Under the pieces are notes generated by a model. The model did not search any database and was not told where the DNA came from. It saw nothing but the letters and a program-made list of their open reading frames with translations. From contig CM049314.1 in assembly GCA_026874595.1 (NCBI GenBank), positions 52,683,812 through 52,747,811 of the forward strand: a stretch of 64,000 nucleotides of DNA. The letters run 5' to 3'. Source of the DNA: Sipunculus nudus (Eukaryota > Annelida > Sipuncula > Golfingiida > Sipunculidae). The stretch's first letter is position 1, and every line of letters starts with the position of its first letter. Shown piece by piece: positions 52,101 to 64,000 of the stretch. A program made the translations under genes and the position numbers.

Positions 52101-55100
52101 CCAAATGACTGAATCTTGCCAGAAGAATCATAACAATTCTCCACACAGAAAGGTTCATGTTCACACCAGCACAGCTGCTGGCCAAATGACGATTTCTTTC
52201 AAGAAGTTTCATAACAATTCTCCACACAGAAAGGTTCATGTTCACACCAGCACAGCTGCTGGCCAAATGACTGAATCTTGCCAGAAGAATCATAACAATT
52301 CTCCACACAGAAAGGTTCATGTTCACACCAGCACAGCTGCTGGCCAAATGACCGATTCTTTCAAGAAGTTTCATAACAATTCTCCACAAAGAAAGGTTCA
52401 TGTTCACACCAGCACAGCTGCTGGCCAAATGACGATTTCTTTCAAGAAGAATCAGAACTATTCTCCACACAGAGAGGTTCATGTTCAACCAGCACAGCTG
52501 CTGGCCAAATGACTGAATCTTGCCAGAAGAATCATAACAATTCTCCACACAGAAAGGTTCATGTTCACACCAGCACAACTGCTGGCCAAATGACGGATTC
52601 TTTGAAGAAGAATCATAACAATTCTCCACACAGAAAGGTTCATGTTCACACCAGCAGAGCTGCTGGCCAAATGACGGATTCTTTCAAGAAGTTTCATAAC
52701 AATTCTCCACACAGAAAGGTTCATGTTCACACCAGCACAGCTGCTGGCCAAATAACGATTTTTTTCAAGAAGAATCATAACAATTCTCCACACAGAAAGG
52801 TTCATGTTCACACCAGCACAGCTGCTGGCCAAATGACTGAATCTTGCCAGAAGAATCATAACAATTCTCCACACAGAAAGGTTCATGTTCACACCAGCAC
52901 AGCTGCTGGCCAAATGACGATTTCTTTCAAGAAGTTTCATAACAATTCTCCACACAGAAAGGTTCATGTTCACACCAGCACAGCTGCTGGCCAAATGACT
53001 GAATCTTGCCAGAAGAATCATAACAATTCTCCACAAAGAAAGGTTCATGTTCACACCTAGCAGAGCTGCTGGCCAAATGACGGATTCTTTGAAGAAGAAT
53101 CATAACAATTCTCCACACAGAAAGGTTCATGTTCACACCAGCACAGCTGCTGGCCAAATGACTGAATCTTGCCAGAAGAATCATAACAATTCTCCACACA
53201 GAAAGGTTCATGTTCACACCAGCACAGCTGCTGGCCAAATGACTGAATCTTGCCAGAAGAATCATAAAAATTCTCCACACAGAAAGGTTCATGTTCACAC
53301 CAGCACAGCTGCTGGCCAAATGACGATTTCTTTCAAGAAGAATCATTACTATTCTCCACACAGAAAGGTTCATGTTCACACCAGCACAGCTGCTGGCCAA
53401 ATGACTGAATCTTGCCAGAAGAATCATAACAATTCTCCACACAGAAAAGTTCATGTTCACACCAGCACAACTGCTGGCCAAATGACTGAATCTTGCCAGA
53501 AGAATCATAACAATTCTCCACACAGAAAGGTTCATGTTCACACCAGCACAGTTGCTGGCCAAATGACGATTTCTTTCAAGAAGTTTCATAACAATAATTC
53601 TTAGCACAGAAAGGTTCATGTTCACACCAGCACAGCTGCTGGCCAAATGACGGATTCTTTCAAGAAGTTTCATAACAATTCTCCACACAGAAAGGTTCAT
53701 GTTCACACCAGCACAGCTGCTGGCCAAATGACGAATTCTTTCAAGAAGAATCATAACAATTCTCCACACAGAAAGGTTCATGTTCACACCAGCACAGCTG
53801 CTGGCCAAATGACGGATTCTTTGAAAAAGAATCATAACAATTCTCCACACAGAAAGGTTCATGTTCACACCAGCACAGCTGCTAGCCAAATGACTGAATC
53901 TTGCCAGAAGAATCATAACCATTCTCCACACAGAAAGGTTCATGTTCACACCAGCACAGCTGCTGGCCAAATGACGGATTCTTTGAAGAAGAATCATAAC
54001 AATTCTCCACACAGAAAGGTTCATGTTCACACCAGCACAGCTGCTGGCCAAATGACTGAATCTTGCCAGAAGAATCATAACAATTCTCCACACAGAAAGG
54101 TTCATGTTCACACCAGCACAGCTGCTGGCCAAATGACTGAATCTTGCCAGAAGAATCATAACAATTCTCCACACAGAAAGGTTCATGTTCACACCAGCAC
54201 AGCTGCTGGCCAAATGACTGAATCTTGCCAGAAGAATCAAAACCATTCTCCAGACAGAAAGGTTCATGTTCACACCAGCAGACCTGCTGGCCAAATGACG
54301 GAATCTTGCAAAAAGAATCATAACAATTCTCCACACAGAAAGGTTTATGTTCACACCAGCACAGCTGCTGGCCAAATGACTGAATCTTGCCAGAAGAATC
54401 ATAACAATTCTCCACACAGAAAGGTTCATGTTCACACCAGCACAGCTGCTGGCCAAATGACTGAATCTTGCCAGAAGAATCATAACCATTCTCCAGACAG
54501 AAAGGTTCATGTTCACACCAGCAGACCTGCTGGCCAAATGACGGAATCTTGCAAAAAAAAAATCATAACAATTCTCCACACAGAAAGGTTCATGTTCACA
54601 CCAGCACAGCTGCTGGCCAAATGACTGAATCTTGCCAGAAGAATCAAAACCATTCTCCACACAGAAAGGTTCATGTTCACACCAGCAGACCTGCTGGCCA
54701 AATGACGGAATCTTGCAAAAAGAATCAAAACCATTCTCCAGACAGAAAGGTTCATGTTCACACCAGCAGACCTGCTGGCCAAATGACGGAATCTTGCAAA
54801 AAGAATCATAACAATTCTCCACACAGAAAGGTTCATGTTCACACCAGCACAGCTGCTGGCCAAATGACTGAATCTTGCCAGAAGAAATCATAACAATTCT
54901 CCACACAGAAAGGTTCATGTTCACACCAGCACAGCTGCTGACCAAATGACTGAATCTTGCCAGAAGAATAAAAAACCATTCTCCAGACAGAAAGGTTCAT
55001 GTTCACACCAGCAGAGCTGCTGGCCAAATGACTGAATCTTGCCAGAAGAATCATAACAATTCTCCACACAGAAAGGTTCATGTTCACACCAGCACAGCTG

Positions 55101-58100
55101 CTGACCAAATGACTGAATCTTGCCAGAAGAATAAAAAACCATTCTCCAGACAGAAAGGTTCATGTTCACACCAGCAGAGCTGCTGGCCAAATGACTGAAT
55201 CTTGCCAGAAGAATTATAACAATTCTCCACACAGAAAGGTTCATGTTTTACACCAGCACAGCTGCTGACCAAATGACTGATTCTTTGAAGAAGAATCATA
55301 ACAATTCTCCACACAAAAAGGTTCATGTTCACACCAGCACAGCTGCTGGCCAAATGACTGAATCTTTCCAGAAGAATCATAACAATTCTCCACACAGAGA
55401 GGTTCATGTTCACACCAGCACAGCTGCTGGCCAAATGACGGATTCTTTGAAGAAGAATCATAACAATTCTCCACACAGAACGGTTCATGTTCACACCAGC
55501 AGAGCTGCTGGCCAAATGACTGAATCTTGCCAGAAGAAACATTACCATTCTCCACACAAAAAGGTTCATGTTCACATCAGCACAGCTGCTGGCCAAATGA
55601 CGGATTCTTTGAAGAAGAATCATAACAATTCTCCACACAGAAAGGTTCATGTTCACACCAGCACAGCTGCTGGCCAAATGACTGAATCTTGCCAGAAGAA
55701 TCATAACAATTCTCCACACAGAAAGGTTCATGTTCACACCAGCACAGCTGCTGGCCAAATGACGGATTCTTTGAAGAAGAATCATAACAATTCTCCACAC
55801 AGAAAGGTTCATGTTCACACCAGCACAGCTGCTGGCCAAATGACGGATTCTTTCAAGAAGTTTCATAACAATTCTCCACACAGAAAGGTTCATGTTCACA
55901 CCAGCAGAGCTGCTGGCCAAATGACTGAATCTTGCCAGAAGAAACAATACCATTCTCCACACAGAAAGGTTCATGTTCACACCAGCACAGCTGCTGGCCA
56001 AATGACGGATTCTTTGAAGAAGAATCATAACAATTATCCACACAGAAAGGTTCATGTTCACACCAGCACAGCTGCTGGCCAAATGACGGATTCTTGCCAG
56101 AAGAATCATAACAATTCTCCACACAGAAAGGTTCATGTTCACACAAGCACAGCTGCTGGCTAAATGACGATTTCTTTCAAGAAGAATCATAACAATTCTC
56201 CACACAGAAAGGTTCATGTTCACACCAGCACAGCTGCTGGCCAAATGACTGAATCTTGCCAGAAGAATCATAACAATTCTCGACAAAGAAAGGTTCATGT
56301 TCACACCAGCACAGCTGCTGGCCAAATGACATATTCTTCCAAGAAGAATCATAACAATTCTCCACAGAGAAAGGTTCATGTTCACACACGCAGACCTGCT
56401 GGCCAAATGACTGAATCTTGCCAGAAGAATCATAACAATTCTCCACAAAGAAAGGTTCATGTCACACCAGCAGAGCTGCTGGCCAACAAACGGATTCTTC
56501 GAAGAAGAATCATAACAATTCTCCACACAGAAAGGTTCATGTTCACAACAGCACAGCTGCTGGCCAAATGACGGATTCTTTGAAGAAGAATTATAACAAT
56601 TCTCCACACAGAAAGGTTCATGTTCACACCAGCACAGCTGCTGGCCAAATGACGGATTCTTTGAAGAAGAATCATAACAATTCTCCACACAGAAAGGTTC
56701 ATGTTCACACCATCAGAGCTGCTGGCCAAATGACTGAATCTTGCCAGAAGAATCATAACAATTCTACACACAGAAAGGTTCATGTTTTACACCAGCACAG
56801 CTGCTGGCCAAATGACTGATTCTTTGAAGAAGAATCATAACAATTGTCCACACAGAAAGGTTCATGTTCACACCAGCACAGCTGCTGGCCAAATGACTGA
56901 ATCTTGCCAGAAGAATCATAACAATTCTCCACACAGAAAGGTTCATGTTCACACCAGCACAGCTGCTGGCCAAATGACGGATTCTTTGAAGAAGAATCAT
57001 AACAATTCTCCACACAGAAAGGTTCATGTTCACACCAGCACAGCTGCTGGCCAAATGACGGATTCTTTCAAGAAGGTTCATAACAATTCTCCACACAGAA
57101 AGGTTCATGTTCACACCAGCACAGCTGCTGGCCAAATGACTGAATCTTGCCAGAAGAAACATTACCATTCTCCACACAGAAAGGTTCATGTTCACACCAG
57201 CACAGCTGCTGGCCAAATGACGGATTCTTTGAAGAAGAATCATAACAATTCTCCACACAGAAAGGTTCATGTTCACACCGGCACAGCTACTGGCCAAATT
57301 ACGATTTCTTTCAAGAAGAATCATAACAATTCTCCACACAGAAAGGTTCATGTTCACACCAGCACAGCTGCTGGCCAAATGACTGAATCTTGCCAGAAGA
57401 ATCATAACAATTCTCCACACAGAAAGGTTCATGTTCACACCAGCACAGCTGCTGGCCAAATGACGATTTCTTTCAAGAAGTTTCATAACAATTCTCCACA
57501 CAGAAAGGTTCATGTTCACACCAGCACAGCTGCTGGCCAAATGACTGAATCTTGCCAGAAGAATCATAACCATTCTCCACACAGAAAGGTTCATGTTCAC
57601 ACCAGCACAGCTGCTGGCCAAATGACTGAATCTTGCCAGAAGAATCATAACAATTCTCGACAAAGAAAGGTTCATGTTCACACCAGCACAGCTGCTGGCC
57701 AAATGACATATTCTTCCAAGAAGAATCATAACAATTCTCCACACAGAAAGGTTCATGTTAACACCAGCACAACTGCTGGCCAAATGACATATTCTTCCAA
57801 GAAGAATCATAACAATTCTCCACACAGAAAGGTTCATGTTCACACCAGCACAGCTGCTGGCCAAATGACGGATTCTTTGAAGAAGAATCATAACAATTCT
57901 CCACACAGAAAGGTTCATGTTCATACCAGCACAGCTGCTGGCCAAATGACTGAATCTTGCCAGAAGAATCATAACAATTCTCCACACAGAAAGGTTCATG
58001 TTCACACCAGCACAGCTGCTGGCCAAATGACGGATTCTTTGAAGAAGAATCATAACAATTCTCCACAGAGAAAGGTTCATGTTCACACACGCAGACCTGC

Positions 58101-58870
58101 TGGCCAAATGACTGAATCTTGCCAGAAGAATCATAACAATTCTCCACAAAGAAAGGTTCATGTCACACCAGCAGAGCTGCTGGCCAACAAACGGATTCTT
58201 CGAAGAAGAATCATAACAATTCTCCACACAGAAAGGTTCATGTTCACAACAGCACAGCTGCTGGCCAAATGACGGATTCTTTGAAGAAGAATTATAACAA
58301 TTCTCCACACAGAAAGGTTCATGTTCACACCAGCACAGCTGCTGGCCAAATGACGGATTCTTTGAAGAAGAATCATAACAATTCTCCACACAGAAAGGTT
58401 CATGTTCACACGATCAGAGCTGCTGGCCAAATGACTGAATCTTGCCAGAAGAATCATAACAATTCTCCACACAGAAAGGTTCATGTTTTACACCAGCACA
58501 GCTGCTGGCCAAATGACTGATTCTTTGAAGAAGAATCATAACAATTGTCCACACAGAAAGGTTCATGTTCACACCGGCACAGCTGCTGGCCAAATGACTG
58601 AATCTTGCCAGAAGAATCATAACAATTCTCCACACAGAAAGGTTCATGTTCACACCAGCACAGCTGCTGGCCAAATGACGGATTCTTTGAAGAAGAATCA
58701 TAACAATTCTCCACACAGAAAGGTTCATGTTCACACCAGCACAGCTGCTTGCCAAATGACGGATTCTTTCAAGAAGGTTCATAACAATTCTCCACACAGA
58801 AAGGTTCATGTTCACACCAGCACAGCTGCTGGCCAAATGACTGAATCTTGCCAGAAGAATCATAACAATT
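49170..58870. repeat. Right copy of the ~9.7-kb duplication (offset 10,788 bp)
   Basis: This is the partner of 38,380-48,085. Individual differences show the copies have separated: ccacaatgaaagg at about 50,279 creates a stop where other copies have ccacaaagaaagg, cacaaatgctgg occurs at about 49,904 and gccaacatctgt-type changes appear on the other strand. At 49,857 it has G, the state of the first 6,169-bp copy, where 39,069 has A. Confidence 0.85.
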
Positions 58871-61800
58871 CTCCACACAGAAAGGTTCATGTTCACACCA
58901 GCACAGCTGCTGGCCAAATGACGGATTCTTTGAAGAAGAATCATAACAATTCTCCACAGAGAAAGGTTCATGTTCACACACGCAGACCTGCTGGCCAAAT
59001 GACTGAATCTTGCCAGAAGAATCATAACAATTCTCCACAAAGAAAGGTTCATGTCACACCAGCAGAGCTGCTGGCCAACAAACGGATTCTTCGAAGAAGA
59101 ATCATAACAATTCTCCACACAGAAAGGTTCATGTTCACAACAGCACAGCTGCTGGCCAAATGACGGATTCTTTGAAGAAGAATTATAACAATTCTCCACA
59201 CAGAAAGGTTCATGTTCACACCAGCACAGCTGCTGGCCAAATGACGGATTCTTTGAAGAAGAATCATAACAATTCTCCACACAGAAAGGTTCATGTTCAC
59301 ACGATCAGAGCTGCTGGCCAAATGACTGAATCTTGCCAGAAGAATCATAACAATTCTCCACACAGAAAGGTTCATGTTTTACACCAGCACAGCTGCTGGC
59401 CAAATGACTGATTCTTTGAAGAAGAATCATAACAATTGTCCACACAGAAAGGTTCATGTTCACACCGGCACAGCTGCTGGCCAAATGACTGAATCTTGCC
59501 AGAAGAATCATAACAATTCTCCACACAGAAAGGTTCATGTTCACACCAGCACAGCTGCTGGCCAAATAACGGATTCTTTGAAGAAGAATCATAACAATTC
59601 TCCACACAGAAAGGTTCATGTTCACACCAGCACAGCTGCTTGCCAAATGACGGATTCTTTCAAGAAGGTTCATAACAATTCTCCACACAGAAAGGTTCAT
59701 GTTCACACCAGCACAGCTGCTGGCCAAATGACTGAATCTTGCCAGAAGAAACATTACCATTCTCCACACAGAAAGGTTCATGTTCACACCAGCACAGCTG
59801 CTGGCCAAATGACGGATTCTTTGAAGAAGAATCATAACAATTCTCCACACAGAAAGGTTCATGTTCACACCGGCACAGCTACTGGCCAAATTACGATTTC
59901 TTTCAAGAAGAATCATAACAATTCTCCACACAGAAAGGTTCATGTTCACACCAGCACAGCTGCTGGCCAAATGACTGAATCTTGCCAGAAGAATCATAAC
60001 AATTCTCCACACAGAAAGGTTCATGTTCACACCAGCACAGCTGCTGGCCAAATGACGATTTCTTTCAAGAAGTTTCATAACAATTCTCCACACAGAAAGG
60101 TTCATGTTCACACCAGCACAGCTGCTGGCCAAATGACTGAATCTTGCCAGAAGAATCATAACAATTCTCCACACAGAAAGGTTCATGTTCACACCAGCAC
60201 AGCTGCTGGCCAAATGACCGATTCTTTCAAGAAGTTTCATAACAATTCTCCACAAAGAAAGGTTCATGTTCACACCAGCACAGCTGCTGGCCAAATGACG
60301 ATTTCTTTCAAGAAGAATCAGAACTATTCTCCACACAGAGAGGTTCATGTTCAACCAGCACAGCTGCTGGCCAAATGACTGAATCTTGCCAGAAGAATCA
60401 TAACAATTCTCCACACAGAAAGGTTCATGTTCACACCAGCACAACTGCTGGCCAAATGACGGATTCTTTGAAGAAGAATCATAACAATTCTCCACACAGA
60501 AAGGTTCATGTTCACACCAGCAGAGCTGCTGGCCAAATGACGGATTCTTTCAAGAAGTTTCATAACAATTCTCCACACAGAAAGGTTCATGTTCACACCA
60601 GCACAGCTGCTGGCCAAATAACGATTTTTTTCAAGAAGAATCATAACAATTCTCCACACAGAAAGGTTCATGTTCACACCAGCACAGCTGCTGGCCAAAT
60701 GACTGAATCTTGCCAGAAGAATCATAACAATTCTCCACACAGAAAGGTTCATGTTCACACCAGCACAGCTGCTGGCCAAATGACGATTTCTTTCAAGAAG
60801 TTTCATAACAATTCTCCACACAGAAAGGTTCATGTTCACACCAGCACAGCTGCTGGCCAAATGACTGAATCTTGCCAGAAGAATCATAACAATTCTCCAC
60901 AAAGAAAGGTTCATGTTCACACCTAGCAGAGCTGCTGGCCAAATGACGGATTCTTTGAAAAAGAATCATAACAATTCTCCACACAGAAAGGTTCATGTTC
61001 ACACCAGCACAGCTGCTGGCCAAATGACTGAATCTTGCCAGAAGAATCATAACAATTCTCCACACAGAAAGGTTCATGTTCACACCAGCACAGCTGCTGG
61101 CCAAATGACTGAATCTTGCCAGAAGAATCATAAAAATTCTCCACACAGAAAGGTTCATGTTCACACCAGCACAGCTGCTGGCCAAATGACGATTTCTTTC
61201 AAGAAGAATCATTACTATTCTCCACACAGAAAGGTTCATGTTCACACCAGCACAGCTGCTGGCCAAATGACTGAATCTTGCCAGAAGAATCATAACAATT
61301 CTCCACACAGAAAAGTTCATGTTCACACCAGCACAACTGCTGGCCAAATGACTGAATCTTGCCAGAAGAATCATAACAATTCTCCACACAGAAAGGTTCA
61401 TGTTCACACCAGCACAGTTGCTGGCCAAATGACGATTTCTTTCAAGAAGTTTCATAACAATAATTCTTAGCACAGAAAGGTTCATGTTCACACCAGCACA
61501 GCTGCTGGCCAAATGACGGATTCTTTCAAGAAGTTTCATAACAATTCTCCACACAGAAAGGTTCATGTTCACACCAGCACAGCTGCTGGCCAAATGACGA
61601 ATTCTTTCAAGAAGAATCATAACAATTCTCCACACAGAAAGGTTCATGTTCACACCAGCACAGCTGCTCGCCAAATGACGGATTCTTTGAAAAAGAATCA
61701 TAACAATTCTCCACACAGAAAGGTTCATGTTCACACCAGCACAGCTGCTAGCCAAATGACTGAATCTTGCCAGAAGAATCATAACCATTCTCCACACAGA

Positions 61801-63540
61801 AAGGTTCATGTTCACACCAGCACAGCTGCTGGCCAAATGACGGATTCTTTGAAGAAGAATCATAACAATTCTCCACACAGAAAGGTTCATGTTCACACCA
61901 GCACAGCTGCTGGCCAAATGACTGAATCTTGCCAGAAGAATCATAACAATTCTCCACACAGAAAGGTTCATGTTCACACCAGCACAGCTGCTGGCCAAAT
62001 GACTGAATCTTGCCAGAAGAATCATAACAATTCTCCACACAGAAAGGTTCATGTTCACACCAGCACAGCTGCTGGCCAAATGACTGAATCTTGCCAGAAG
62101 AATCAAAACCATTCTCCAGACAGAAAGGTTCATGTTCACACCAGCAGACCTGCTGGCCAAATGACGGAATCTTGCAAAAAGAATCATAACAATTCTCCAC
62201 ACAGAAAGGTTTATGTTCACACCAGCACAGCTGCTGGCCAAATGACTGAATCTTGCCAGAAGAATCATAACAATTCTCCACACAGAAAGGTTCATGTTCA
62301 CACCAGCACAGCTGCTGGCCAAATGACTGAATCTTGCCAGAAGAATCATAACCATTCTCCAGACAGAAAGGTTCATGTTCACACCAGCAGACCTGCTGGC
62401 CAAATGACGGAATCTTGCAAAAAAAAAATCATAACAATTCTCCACACAGAAAGGTTCATGTTCACACCAGCACAGCTGCTGGCCAAATGACTGAATCTTG
62501 CCAGAAGAATCAAAACCATTCTCCACACAGAAAGGTTCATGTTCACACCAGCAGACCTGCTGGCCAAATGACGGAATCTTGCAAAAAGAATCAAAACCAT
62601 TCTCCAGACAGAAAGGTTCATGTTCACACCAGCAGACCTGCTGGCCAAATGACGGAATCTTGCAAAAAGAATCATAACAATTCTCCACACAGAAAGGTTC
62701 ATGTTCACACCAGCACAGCTGCTGGCCAAATGACTGAATCTTGCCAGAAGAAATCATAACAATTCTCCACACAGAAAGGTTCATGTTCACACCAGCACAG
62801 CTGCTGACCAAATGACTGAATCTTGCCAGAAGAATAAAAAACCATTCTCCAGACAGAAAGGTTCATGTTCACACCAGCAGAGCTGCTGGCCAAATGACTG
62901 AATCTTGCCAGAAGAATCATAACAATTCTCCACACAGAAAGGTTCATGTTCACACCAGCACAGCTGCTGACCAAATGACTGAATCTTGCCAGAAGAATAA
63001 AAAACCATTCTCCAGACAGAAAGGTTCATGTTCACACCAGCAGAGCTGCTGGCCAAATGACTGAATCTTGCCAGAAGAATTATAACAATTCTCCACACAG
63101 AAAGGTTCATGTTTTACACCAGCACAGCTGCTGACCAAATGACTGATTCTTTGAAGAAGAATCATAACAATTCTCCACACAAAAAGGTTCATGTTCACAC
63201 CAGCACAGCTGCTGGCCAAATGACTGAATCTTTCCAGAAGAATCATAACAATTCTCCACACAGAGAGGTTCATGTTCACACCAGCACAGCTGCTGGCCAA
63301 ATGACGGATTCTTTGAAGAAGAATCATAACAATTCTCCACACAGAACGGTTCATGTTCACACCAGCAGAGCTGCTGGCCAAATGACTGAATCTTGCCAGA
63401 AGAAACATTACCATTCTCCACACAAAAAGGTTCATGTTCACATCAGCACAGCTGCTGGCCAAATGACGGATTCTTTGAAGAAGAATCATAACAATTCTCC
63501 ACACAGAAAGGTTCATGTTCACACCAGCACAGCTGCTGGC
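49740..63540. repeat. Overlapping duplication with a 7,866-bp offset
   Basis: About 49,740-55,675 matches about 57,606-63,540 at a constant offset of 7,866 bp (97 monomers plus 9 bp). Markers are the cctagcagagc unit (about 53,056 and 60,922), the aggtttatg unit (about 54,342 and 62,208) and the gccaaataacgattttttt unit. The right member ends near 63,540, where the sequence jumps back to the series seen from about 62,076 (offset 1,464 bp) and continues so to the window end. Confidence 0.8.
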
Positions 63541-64000
63541 CAAATGACTGAATCTTGCCAGAAGAATCAAAACCATTCTCCAGACAGAAAGGTTCATGTT
63601 CACACCAGCAGACCTGCTGGCCAAATGACGGAATCTTGCAAAAAGAATCATAACAATTCTCCACACAGAAAGGTTTATGTTCACACCAGCACAGCTGCTG
63701 GCCAAATGACTGAATCTTGCCAGAAGAATCATAACAATTCTCCACACAGAAAGGTTCATGTTCACACCAGCACAGCTGCTGGCCAAATGACTGAATCTTG
63801 CCAGAAGAATCATAACCATTCTCCAGACAGAAAGGTTCATGTTCACACCAGCAGACCTGCTGGCCAAATGACGGAATCTTGCAAAAAAAAAATCATAACA
63901 ATTCTCCACACAGAAAGGTTCATGTTCACACCAGCACAGCTGCTGGCCAAATGACTGAATCTTGCCAGAAGAATCAAAACCATTCTCCACACAGAAAGGT

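Larger units (their letters stand above)
4531..64000. repeat. Satellite array of an 81-bp monomer, right end outside the window
   Basis: Counting each unit from ggttcatgttcacacc, units begin at 4535, 4616, 4697, 4778 and so on, an 81-bp period that holds through the window apart from a few units with 1-4 bp indels; about 734 units are present. The monomer has a nearly invariant part (aattctccacacagaaagg, then ttcatgttcacaccagcac, then agctgctggccaaatga) and a variable part of about 26 bp. The main variable versions are cggattctttgaagaag, ctgaatcttgccagaag, cgatttctttcaagaagttt, catattcttccaagaag and cggaatcttgcaaaaag. The last is usually preceded by ccagcagacctgctgg instead of ccagcacagctgctgg. 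Most units carry an MscI site (TGGCCA) and many a PvuII site (CAGCTG). The monomer matches no satellite I can name. Centromeric, pericentromeric, subtelomeric or other heterochromatin is possible; the sequence does not say which. Confidence 0.97.

Noticed and set aside
4535-64000. CRISPR-like layout: conserved ~55-bp part alternating with ~26-bp variable part
   Set aside because: The variable parts are a handful of related versions reused hundreds of times, not unique spacers. No cas genes are present and the context is eukaryotic.
4535-64000. CENP-B box within the monomer
   Set aside because: I looked for the TTCG....A..CGGG core pattern and did not see it in the common monomer versions.

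Overview
The window is non-coding eukaryotic DNA with two parts: about 4.5 kb of AT-rich intergenic or intronic flank (1-4510) and one very large tandem array of an 81-bp monomer that starts at about 4531 and is still running at base 64000. I find no protein-coding gene, tRNA, rRNA, CRISPR array or intact transposon that I can support. The organism cannot be named from this sequence. The intron-like flank, small minisatellite, diverged dispersed repeats and kilobase-scale higher-order satellite structure point to an animal nuclear genome. The motif cagctgagcgtcatg, present twice with a third related copy, reminds me of the ends of dispersed repeats in bivalve molluscs, so a marine invertebrate such as a bivalve is my weak guess.

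Left flank. Diverged copies of a roughly 150-bp sequence lie at 10-370 and 1983-2420. A second dispersed element is present at 459-620 and again at about 917-1400. In that second copy an internal 34-bp segment has expanded into an 11-copy minisatellite (1004-1377). From about 2480 to 4510 the DNA looks like single-copy sequence with no convincing gene; it holds one 9-bp-stem hairpin (3867-3891).

Satellite. About 59.5 kb, roughly 734 monomers. Each monomer has a nearly invariant part of about 55 bp and a part of about 26 bp that occurs in a small set of alternative versions. The invariant part carries a 16-bp dyad (CCAGCA...TGCTGG). The variable part is either a dyad (for example GATTCTT...AAGAATC) or a perfect three-pentamer heat-shock-element match (TTCnnGAAnnTTC). 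Monomers are grouped into nested higher-order repeats: 486 bp and 1,460 bp near the left edge, 2,677 bp at about 15.1-20.4 kb, three tandem copies of 6,169 bp at about 22.9-41.5 kb, then overlapping duplications with offsets of 10,788 bp and 7,866 bp up to the window end. Shared single-base and frame-breaking variants act as barcodes for reconstructing the order of these duplications.

Reading frames. Because 81 is divisible by three and the monomer has few stops, one plus-strand frame and two minus-strand frames stay open for hundreds of codons at the same time. I treat all of these as by-products of the repeat, not genes.
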